A stretch of DNA of 64,000 nucleotides, taken from Paracyclopina nana (taxonomy: Eukaryota > Arthropoda > Copepoda > Cyclopoida > Cyclopettidae). The DNA is taken from NCBI GenBank assembly GCA_019096065.1, contig JAGUCH010000009.1:1250001-1314000 (forward strand). The letters run 5' to 3'. The translations under genes and the position numbers were made by a program. Within the stretch, counting starts at the first letter, position 1; every line of letters begins with the position of its first letter. This document shows, one piece after another, positions 48,890 to 59,022 of this stretch. Below the pieces are notes generated by a model, which saw only the letters and a list, made by a program, of their open reading frames with translations, searched no databases and was not told the DNA's origin.

Positions 48890-48978
48890 GGCTTTCCAAA
48901 ACAAGCTGCAATTGGAGTACAGAATATTATTAGACGCCTTTTTTCACATATCACAAACAGACACATATAGTAGTATAT
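48890..48978 (-). promoter_or_regulatory. RNF185-FIBP intercistronic region with acceptor
   Basis: Only 89 bases separate the two coding regions. The segment is AT-rich, contains AATAAT rather than AATAAA, and ends with CCAATTGCAG (AG at 48906-48907) before the FIBP start. This spacing is typical of operons with trans-splicing. Confidence 0.5.
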
Positions 48979-49596
48979 TTAAGCAATCAAAAGCCAAAAG
49001 ATGAAGGCAAATGCAACCCAGAGGAAAACTCGGTGTAGAAATTGCTCCTCTTCGTACTGAGCCGATCCTTGAGGAGGACCAGCATTGTTGACATTTGGAT
49101 CACCCCAGTTGAAATTGGTGGCGAAGAATCCAAAGGGAAAAGCCCCAATGCCAAAGGACATTTGGAAGCCCCCAGGGTTGAACAGGTTGCCAAATTGGCC
49201 TCCATTGAAGACTCCTGAGCTTTCTGGCTCAGGACGCTGACCTCGAGGCCTTGGCGGAATCGGTTTGTCCCTGGGATCCTTCTGCTCCCCGTCTCGGCCA
49301 TAAAGTGGGACGACCTTGTCCCGACCAATGCCAGCCTTGCACACTGGGCAAATCTGACGTTGTGGCCTTGTTTCCAGCCATTGGTGGAGGCAAGGCCAGC
49401 AAAAAAGATGGCCGCACATGGAAATGACCGCGTCTGACGCAACATCCAAGCAAATGTTGCATTCGAAAGCTCGTGACGCCGGATCCTCTTCATAGCTTTT
49501 GGACTCTGACTTTTTCTCCTCAGTTTCGGCCTTGTCCTCCTTTTTCTCCTCTTCATTCGGAACTAATTCCGGCTCATGTACATCACTTGAGGCCAT
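48979..49596 (-). CDS. RNF185: RING-type E3 ubiquitin ligase, RNF185/RNF5-like
   Basis: Single exon, 205 residues. An acidic, lysine-rich N-terminus (1-40) is followed by a C3HC4 RING (Cys46, Cys49, Cys61, His63, Cys66, Cys69, Cys83, Cys86) with the family signature [14 protein letters not shown] and CPVCKAGI, then KVVPLYGR, a Pro/Arg linker, a Gly/Phe/Asn-rich stretch and a C-terminal membrane anchor (about 186-205). RNF5 and RNF185 sit in the ER and outer mitochondrial membrane and ubiquitinate misfolded membrane proteins (ERAD) and autophagy or innate immunity factors. The frame is open 24 codons farther upstream, but the ATG at 49596 matches where relatives begin. An acceptor-like TTTCATCAG lies 20 bases upstream. 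The absence of introns is notable. RNF185 and RNF5 cannot be told apart from sequence alone. Confidence 0.93.
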   Translation of the reverse strand: MASSDVHEPELVPNEEEKKEDKAETEEKKSESKSYEEDPASRAFECNICLDVASDAVISMCGHLFCWPCLHQWLETRPQRQICPVCKAGIGRDKVVPLYGRDGEQKDPRDKPIPPRPRGQRPEPESSGVFNGGQFGNLFNPGGFQMSFGIGAFPFGFFATNFNWGDPNVNNAGPPQGSAQYEEEQFLHRVFLWVAFAFIFWLLIA

Positions 49597-49976
49597 TTCA
49601 GCTTTATTATGCTCACTGATGAAATATTTCCAGTTAACACACGTCAATTTAACGAGTTTGTTAAGCAAGTTGTTTATGTTTTGTTTTCGCTCTTGCGATT
49701 TGACGGAATTTCCAGCACTTAAAATAACGCTTGTAATGTGACAGCAATCAAAGCGGACAGCCTATTTGTGGCCTTTTAACTGCCAAAAGTAAGGCCAAAA
49801 GATGTCAAAATTGCTGTCAGTTGACTATTTTGATTAGCTACCGGAGTTACAAGGTTGACAGACTCAAAAAGAGTCAAAATATCTGTATATTTCTCTAAAA
49901 TACAGAAACAAGTACAGCAAAAATGCCATCAAGATAACTCTGTAAATATGAAGGATGAAATGGCGGGAAATTCAAA
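49597..49976 (-). promoter_or_regulatory. Aquaporin-RNF185 spacer
   Basis: 380 bases with no exon. No AATAAA was seen close to the aquaporin stop. The part at 49640-49740 is the most CpG-containing and could hold a promoter for RNF185 and the genes after it. Confidence 0.25.
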
Positions 49977-51184
49977 CTACAATTTTTCCATGTCGATGTT
50001 TTCGGCTGTCTTCTTTAAAGTTTCAGGCTTCGTGACTTGATATCGCTCTTTGACATTGATTTGATACAGCAAAACATGAATAATGGCAGCTAGTGCAGCT
50101 CCAGAAAATGGCCCCAGCCAAAAAATCCAATGAAATTCAAAAATACCAGACACCACAGCTGGTCCAAATGATCTCGCGGGATTGATGCTGCATTTAGTGT
50201 AAGGAATGGCAAATATGTGGCATAAAGTCACCGTCAGTCCGACAATCAAGGGTGGGCACCTACGAAATAAGAAAATCATAATTTAGGTGTCCAAAGCACA
50301 CGCCGTGGATGATTCGAGCTGATGATTCCTAGAGCATTTTACTAGAATCGCTGTCACTCTTTTAAGCGTCTACATACAGTAAAAACATTTCTTAGCACAA
50401 GTACCAATTAAATTGAAATATAAGATTTCGTTAAATGTTTTTGCTTCACATTTAAAAACTAATCGGCCAAAAGCTACGCTCAGCTCGAAAATCTGCTTTG
50501 GTAATTAATTTACCAATATTGCTCCGCACCAGGATCCGTCAAGCTGAGTACAACCAAAGTGAGCACAAACATGGCCACCATCTCAATCAATACGCCATTT
50601 AATGGAGCTACACTATTGGCAAAGTCCAAGCAAGCCAGAGTATCATTCATAAATAAATCAGGGTCACAAGTCTCATTGAATTTCAAGCTCAATACATTTA
50701 CTCCATAATTGTGATTGGTGTCAGGAATGAGCACATGGAGCAAAAAGGCTCCACCTAAAAATGAAAATAAAACCCTGCTGATTTTAAGCTTATGCTTATT
50801 TTTCAATAGCCCACTTATTGCTCCTAGACATTGGGTCAAAATGAAGAGAAACATCCTGGCTAATCCCAGTCTGCCAGTGATCAAAGCAGCAAAGGACAGG
50901 GCAGGATTCAAGTAAGCTCCACTCAATGGACTGGTTAAGTGTACAGCGATGAAAACAGCCAATCCAAAGGACAATGCAATAGTGCTATTGTCAGTTCCAC
51001 TTATGGCCGCTCCACATCCAAATAAGACAATAAACAGCGTCCCAATAAATTCGCTCAAGCATTCTTTCGTCAAAGCTGGCCATTCGCTTTGGTAGGGCAA
51101 TCCCAAGATTTGATGCCAATCCATGGAAGACATGGTGCACACTGAGTTGATTCTGGCCAAAACTTTGATCCACCAACTTGCCAT
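49977..51184 (-). CDS. AQP: Aquaporin, water-selective type
   Basis: Three exons (51184-50815, 50754-50514, 50259-49977) join in phase to 297 residues. Two NPA boxes are present, YLNPALSF and INPARSFGP. The residues that line the selectivity filter look like those of classic water channels: Phe in SFGLAV, His in LCHIFAI, Cys three residues before the second NPA (KCSINPARS, the mercury-sensitive position of AQP1) and Arg in NPAR. Six membrane segments can be placed. The outer loop C is unusually long (about 45 residues), with two cysteines and the sequons NET and NDT. The first intron is only 60 bp, a multiple of three, and has no in-frame stop, so its retention would add 20 residues. A second in-frame ATG lies 17 codons on. 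An initiator-like TCAGTT lies about 35 bases upstream. Confidence 0.93.
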
Positions 51185-51259
51185 ATTTGTGCACTTTGTA
51201 CTGTTTGAAATTAAACTGAACAGGCCATCATCATTGATTCACTAAACTGCTATGTAAAA

Positions 51260-54200
51260 ACTGTGATTAAACACAGCTCAAATTACTACAGCAGCCGAAA
51301 TAAAGAACGATGGATCATTTGCGCTCAAACGCGGTACGTGACTTTGAACATCGATTCAATTAGGCAAATAAGGAAGTTAACCAAAAATTGTAATACTACT
51401 AAAAATCTATGAAATATTGAAAATCCACAATTTTTGCTTGAATATTGCAGCAATTAATCGCGATGTGCAAATGGAAATTTGAGGAGCAAAAATGTGCCTA
51501 ATATGCTTAGAAATCACACATTTACATTGAACGATATTTCAAAGCTAAAAAGTAAGAATTAAGTGATTGAAATGTATTTTCTAGGTCAGACTTATCAGCA
51601 TTAAAATAATTATAAAGGTACAAAGGAAGAGATATTCCTAAGAAATGGTTTGAAAAATATCTGCAAAATTGAACTTTAAAACTGTCCAAGATCCAAAAAG
51701 CTTGCTTGAAATATATATTATAATTATGTAAAATAAACACATATTTAGCTACATTTGATCATCAAATGCGTGCAATTAGTATATTGTTCACTTTTACCCA
51801 TTCGTAAAAAGGTTGCGCTATTGAGGAATGATAATTTGCGCAAAATAGCTTGTCTCATTTTCTTTTTTCGAGGCTGGTTCTTTATCCAATGTTTTGATCG
51901 TTACCAGGTATCAAAATATTTAGTTCCCTGGTGTATTGAAAAGCTAGGTTTGCAAATGCCTTTTTACTATTAAAGGTTGCTTAAATAACGCAACATGTTG
52001 ACGATCAAAGAAGGAACTAGCCAATTTATTTTATAGCACAATTAGCTACTTTTACATAATAAAAACGAACATTTTCCCGGGAAAAAAGTTGCTGATATTT
52101 TGATTAACCACTCAATTAGTTGCTATAGTTGTTTTTTTCAATTTGTTTGAGACAATTTTCTTTTAAAGCAAAATAAGGCAAACTTTCACTTAGAATGAGC
52201 GATCATTTGAAATTTATTCCTTATTAAATCTTTTTGACTTAATCTTGTTGAGAACAATGACTGGGTAAATGAAGAATGAGGATGGATAAGCCAGGACGTT
52301 TTCCATAAAAGAATTCCAGGTAAACTTTCACTGAGCTGAATTCTGCCAAAATGCTCACAACTTTAATGGAGTAATTTGCCAAATGATTGTTTTATTATCA
52401 AAATCTCCTCGTCTTCACTTTCTCACCATATCATCATTATGCTGAAATAATAATGGAGAAAATGGCCGAGTAATTATCAACGTATAATCATCATTTGGAG
52501 CAATTGTGCGCAGATGATAATTTCAATTTTTTTTCAATGGCTTTTTTTCATTAAAAAAAATGGTGAAAATGATCACTTTTCTATTTTCCTTATTGGCTCA
52601 GTCGAAACATTTCAAATGAAGTACGTGAAATATTGTTACGAAGAACCGAGTGAAAAAGTGTGCGCGTGCAATAATAAACCAGCAAATAAAAGTTTCTCAT
52701 TAGGAAATCACCATGGAATTTTTGTAAGGCCAAAATTCAAGTATGCAACTAAGCGAAAACGTTTCGCATTCGTAAAGAAAGTTCAAGATTCACACTTGAG
52801 ATTCCAAAAGTTGATCCATTTTAGGGATTCTTGAATTGAAAATGAAAATTAAGGAGTCAAAATTCTAAGCAATTTTAAAATGCCGTGAAGTGGAGCAAAG
52901 TAGCGCCGATGCTGAGATTTCGAGATAAACAAGGAAAGTTGGTGAATTTTCGCTAAAACACACATTTTTGAATGATGCTCGAACCACAGTTGCAAATTAT
53001 GAAAATATCTAAATTCAGCCCTGATACAGCTTTATTTGTACGTAGAATGTGATAAATCTCTGCTCGAATTAAAAGCACGTTTAAAAACGTCAAATGGCCA
53101 ATGTATAGCAATGAGCTTATCGAAGTATCTGTGTAGCTGCGCGATAACCATTTTTGGTCACTGCATACCATTTTTAAAGCAGCTAGGCAACCTGAAAAAA
53201 CGGCCCAAACGGCGAAATTGTCAATGCATATTTGAGCAGTTTTGCATAATAATTCTTTGATCATGGTCGAACGTCAAAAAAGGGCACACATCCACATCAT
53301 TTCGAAGCATGTACACATGAAACGAAATTGCAATAGCCAAATTGGAAGAAAGTTTGACCTCTGATATGGAAAAAATAGCCAAGCGCATACCTTGGATTTT
53401 TTCAGCAAAGGAATGACTGTTTTCTCAGCTGCATTATTTTGCCTGGGAAATCGTGAGGAAATTGGCACATTTTAAAGCTGACAAGGGAAAATTCATTTGA
53501 ATAAAGGGATAGTTTCTCTTTCAGTTGACACAAAATAAATGTGTGTTCAAACATTTTGCCAAGTAGCCATGTCAATGTTTACTTTACTGACAAAAATGCC
53601 CGAGAGTTGATTTTTAGATTACTTCAGTTGTACTCAAGGGAGGAGCTCTAATCAAATAATATAGAAGCAATAAAAGTAAAAGCATTTCTCCCTCAACAAA
53701 CTTTGTTCTCAAGTACTTGAGGCTTCTCACATATAAAAGTTTGCTCATTTCTCCCACTACAAGACTCGAATGTGGCGTTCATCTATGCTAACATTTTACT
53801 CAGTCTCTTCCTGTCAAGATTTCCCCGACTTTGTAAATGAGAAGATGCCAGCAGAGAAACCTAAGATAAATTAGGCATAAAAATGACCCTTGCCTGAGGT
53901 GATGGGAATCCTTTGAAGGATATGAGGGTTTAAAGCAATGTTATAGCATCTTATGTGTGGCTAGAGGGGCAAATCAATGGGTGGTATCTTTATTGCCCAA
54001 GATGGGAATGTTGCACCAAGTCAACATTAATATAATGTATGCGAGCAGTAATTGCTTTCCTCCTCAAAGATAAACCATTAGTGGAGAAACTGAGAGCCCG
54101 AGAGTTTTTAAAATGTCATCAGCAGCAGCCCGGTTCATTTATGTTTCGAAATTGGCCTGTGGCTCAATTTGACAGACAGGTTTCATTAATAGTTGAGGAT

Positions 54201-57200
54201 ATCTCTTCAAATATATGCCCAAATTTGGGAAAGTAATAGATCTAATGCATGGTTTTCACTGTGATTGCAAAATTCAAAGAATTTTATCAGATCATAAAAG
54301 CAAAATTCCGCAATTCAAAGGAAGGGCGTGCTAACGCAGAAAGTACGTGGGAATTGAGCTGTTCCTTTTCGGGGTAACGCGTAAGGAAAAAAAGTGCTAC
54401 CAGTTTGAGACATTTCTTGACTAGTCATAAGGTATGTGATAGGGGCTGGAACAAATTCCAAAGTCCTTATCAGGGAAAGTTGCCTGACCATTATTTCCTG
54501 TTTAAATTGGTTTGGCCACTATTTACACAGCGAATGACTAATTGTGGAAGGAAGACTGCACTCACAATAAGGAGATGTAATCTTGAAAGTTATGCATTAT
54601 TTTCGAGGAAAGAGGCTGAAACCCACTTTAGCTCTGAATAGAAGTGCCTGGTTGTGGTCCTAAAACGTGGAAATGAGGCAGCCAGGTCTGAGAGCTAGGA
54701 CTTGAGAGACGAAAAATGGCACTCTTTTGGCCTCCCCATAACCCCGAGGAGGAAATCATTTTGAAGCCCTTCTTTTCATCATGATATTGAGGTTCAAATG
54801 GATTGAAATACTTTAATTTTCATTCTTTCTTTAGTGTGAAGAATACTATATTCATTGACATCATTTTCTTATATTTTGCCTCCAAGGAAAACTTTTTGGC
54901 AACAAAAATGTATTCAACTCACATATCAAGTAATTACTATAGTTTTTATATCAGTCCCCTAGCTAAGCTAAAAATACCCATTAAGTGGAAAAGCCTGCTT
55001 TTGCCAGCATTTTTTCTCTTTTACCCTTGATAGGTAAGTACAGAGCATCTTTTTTGGATATAAATTGGTTGTGCAATAGTTACTTGGTGATCTGCCAAGA
55101 ATTAGGACATCTTAATTAAGGCTCCATTAGCCAAAAAGTTGTTCTTATGTTCATACTACAGATCCATGAGCACTCACAAGCCCACACATCCATAGGCAAT
55201 TTGTTATCCAATACAGTTGAGAGAATTCCTGGGAAATAAGCTACAATATGAGTATAGACGTTCTGTGTGTCTGAAAGAGGCAGGAAAACCTGCAATTTCT
55301 TTAATGCTTCTTCTCCTAGCTACCTTGCATCAAAAGCTTTTGAAAAAAGAAGCTTTCTATTTATTCACTGGATTAGGCTGCAAGAATCTTGCCACAAAAA
55401 TGGTATCCAAAGGTATACATAATATAATGTATAGGGCATGAATGAGGAACTTGTTGTTGGACCATAATAGAGTGAGTGGAAAGCCACTCATGATACATTC
55501 ACCACTCAAAACCTGAATAGACCTTACCAATGCTTATAATAATAAAAAGTATATAGACATGCTAAGAAACCACAAAATATTCCACCCAAAAACCAAGAAT
55601 GTAGTTGAGCCTGTTTTTCTTTCTAGGCTAAAAGGTTTTTTCTTGGGAGTTTGAGGCTTGTTAAAAAAGAATGGATTGTATCTATTAATAGAGAGGAATG
55701 TTAGCTCAATTTAAGCCTAAAAGAAGCCATTTTTTAACTTAGTAGCAATTCCAACTCTTCTAATTAGATCTATCTACAGGAATATTTCTTTTGAATACTG
55801 AACTTTTGGGCATTTCTGTGCAAATTATTAAAAAAGCCAATTTTGGGACTAATAGGCTGCAGCTTTGAGCTTATGAGAAAGATCATTTACAGATGCATGT
55901 CCCAAATTGACGGTTTTGAGTGGCTCAGTAATTATTGCATTAGCAGCTGCGCTGCTCTTCAATGATATATATTTTCTCCCCTGCTAATTAAGGTATATAA
56001 GTATACATGTACTATTAGGACTTTTCTTTGTTCCTTTCACTCTCACAAGGGCTGACATTAATAGCATTAAAAAACTAAATTGAATCAGAATGAAGTTAAG
56101 CAATGTTCTTATAACTAGCAACTAGAGTGTGTGTCATGAAAATACAAACAATTCAATAATGCTATTTTACATCATAACTAACACTAGAGACTTCTCCAAT
56201 ATATAATGAACTATCAGATGTAATGTAAAAATTATGCTCACAAAATTAAAAGAATTTGCGTTTTTTGTTACTCAAGTTCTGAGCTGAGATAAGTTGACAT
56301 CAAATTAAATTCCAGCTCAAATTCATGAGCAAGTTTTTAACCTTGTCATCACAGCATAGAAATAAGTGGGATTATCACCATGTTTTCATGGAGGAAAAAA
56401 GTTGCTAATTAATTATCTCAACATTGCAGCTCAGCTTTTGCTGCTGAGTAAACATGAAATAGTGGCTGGCTCTTTATGGCTCAAGTTTTGCTCTTTCATC
56501 TGTGTACAAAGTAGTACTTTTTTCACAACATTGAGCAATTTTTACATTAAGAACTTCCCAGCTTTTGGTAAAAAAGCAAAGAAAGTACAATATTCAGTCC
56601 ATGAAAAAGCCTGAATTACAAGTAGGAAAAAGTGGCAATTCTCAGTACTAATCTTCAGTCATTATCTGGTAATGCTTTTTTGCTATTGCGTTATCAAAAA
56701 AGAGATGCTCGGGGCTGCTGCTGGATGTTTTGCAGTTGGGAGCAATTTAGAAAATGCACCATTAGTTATGATAGGTACATTCATGACCTGGCGATGCAAA
56801 AAAGTGCCACTTTTTGTCCTCAACTTCAAATGGCGCCAGCCACAAAGATCGATTGATGGAAGAAAAATTTCATGCCAATGGCTAGGCTTCATTTCGAGGA
56901 TGATGTGTAAAGCTTTGGCTTCAACTTAACACCTGTTTAGCTTGCTAACACCCACGATAATTCCTGGGCAAATTGCCCAGCTACCCTGAGGCCTTTTGGG
57001 CCTTTGGCTTTTTTCCCTCATATGGAAATATTGACGTAAATATTTACTTGGGAGCAAACAACCTGAAACAAAAGCCAGCAAGTCTTTTTTTCTTTGTTAG
57101 TGTATTATGATTTCAGTTTTGCTCTTCTAAATTGTCATTTGATTTACTTTGTGAATACAAAATAGCGTTCTACAAAAATATGAAACAAAATAGATTTTGT

Positions 57201-58630
57201 AGGGAAGATGAGCGTTGTATTATGAGTGTTTTGGCGGAATCCTGGAGGATGGCCAGCCCTTTTTGATTGATCTTTTTGGGGAGCTGCTCCACAAAAGGCT
57301 TGAGTGGAAAGTCTACTCTTACTTTGTGTCTAGAGCCCCAATTTTCAAACTTTTACACAATATGCCTACCAGCTCGAAACAAAAGCTTCTTCTTCCTCCT
57401 CCTCCAAATTATGAAGAATTTCACTGCAAAAAAGCGTATCTAAAAGCTCATTTGGTCCGCAGCAGTGGTGCCAATTTTCACGGCTCCTCTTCTTGAGGTC
57501 AACAAAAAATGCCCACTTCATCAAGATTTGTTTTGGACCCGAACCACCAAAGCGCTACGCTGAGGGAATGGAAGAAAAAATTGGCTTCATCCCAAATCTC
57601 TCTGAAGATGTGATGAGAAAATAGCCTAATGAGAAGGCATCGCTTTTTCCCTTTAAATTGGGCTTGAAAAAAAGGGGGTCGTAATGAGCTTTGAGCGAAA
57701 AGGTCGCACGAGTTCAGAAAGTGCGTGCAAAAAATGGCCGCTAGATGGCGCACTTAATCACAGGCTGGTTTCTCAACCACGCCATTACTCAATTGGCGAG
57801 GTTTTTTTTCGAAACCAGAATGCCTCGGTTGAGGATGCGGTTCCTAATTTCATCTCTAAATACGTGAATTTGTTATTAGAAACCGGCCGCAACGCACTCT
57901 GGTGGTCGCTATGGCCGTGAAATTCCTCTAATGCCCAAAAAGTAGCCTCTGCATACAGCCTGGCCACTCGATTTCTAGACTTGCTCGCCAATTTTTTTCT
58001 CTCTTCACAATCTCAGCTCATGTTCATCAATAATTCGGATTTTACTCCTTTACTTTTACTTGATCTTTTAACGGTATTTTCTGTTTTCATAATGTTGGCA
58101 GTTTGTCTAAAATCCAGGCAATTTCTTAGTAGGTTTATCTAAAACAGCCTTTTTTATTTTTAATCCTTTTCTACGGGATGTGCTCATCAGGAAAAGCCTT
58201 TTTTCGCTTTGAATTTATAAAAACTAGAGCGCTGAATTTTGATGAGAGTATCTCGCTCTCAACAACAGCTGACCTTTTTTGGAAATTTTTTACTAAGGTA
58301 CAGCTCAAACTACAGCTCCGATTGGAACCAAATTTTGAGGGGTTCATGGTTTCTCGGTAAAATAACCAAATTGCAAATAAAAAATAGCATAACTTAACTT
58401 AAAAAACGGTGGAACAAAAATTGGCTGATGTCGTGCTACCGCAGGCCAGCCTTAGTTTAGAGAACGATCTACTCATCTAAATGTAGAGCTCTAATAAAAA
58501 CCGAAATATCATTCAAAAATGTCATGGCAGTAGCGATTTCCACGCGGATCTAAATTCAGTAAATTGCAGCTGAGAAAGGCAGAAAATTTTGACAGCATCC
58601 CAGCGTCCAAATCGGCGGGACAGGCTGTAT
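51260..58630. other. Intergenic, no gene supported
   Basis: About 7.4 kb, AT-rich, without recognisable exons, tandem arrays or inverted-repeat elements. One CTCF-like site lies at 57738-57751, in a slightly G+C-richer patch (57530-57990). Confidence 0.45.
57738..57751 (+). promoter_or_regulatory. CTCF-like site upstream of Rbfox
   Basis: CCGCTAGATGGCGC, one mismatch to the core, about 1.3 kb before the first coding exon of Rbfox. Confidence 0.5.
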
Positions 58631-58639
58631 GCAGAAGAA

Positions 58640-59022
58640 GATCTTCTCCGTAGCTTGAAGCGGCGCGCTTTTGTGCGCGAGCGCGTCGTAGTGACGTGGG
58701 TGCGCTTATTGGTGGTCCTCCAGCTTTAGTTGAGCCGATGTATGTACGAGGCGCGCTGCGAGCTGCTACTACTCCATAGAAGAGAATAGTACACACCACT
58801 GCTTTGTTGGCTGGTAGCTCGGCAGTTGGTTGAGCCTCCTTGCTTACGTTTGGGTGTCCCTGTACGGAAAATTGTGGGAAAACTGCAGCTTCAGTTGGGC
58901 TGCAGCAGCTGACTCGAGGCTTGCGAGCAAACCAACTTGGGCATCCCACCGAAAAATCAATATACCAGCTCAGTCCTCGTCCTCACTCCCAAAGGTTGAA
59001 CAGCCATGAGCAGACAATCAAC
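58640..59022 (+). promoter_or_regulatory. CpG-rich promoter and 5' UTR region of Rbfox
   Basis: A CpG-rich stretch (GCGGCGCGC, GCGCGAGCGCGTCG at 58660-58690) runs into the first coding exon. Initiator-like TCAGTT (58891-58896) and TCAGTC (58970-58975) are present. No TATA box is placed correctly. The leader before the ATG would be about 50-130 bases. Confidence 0.4.
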
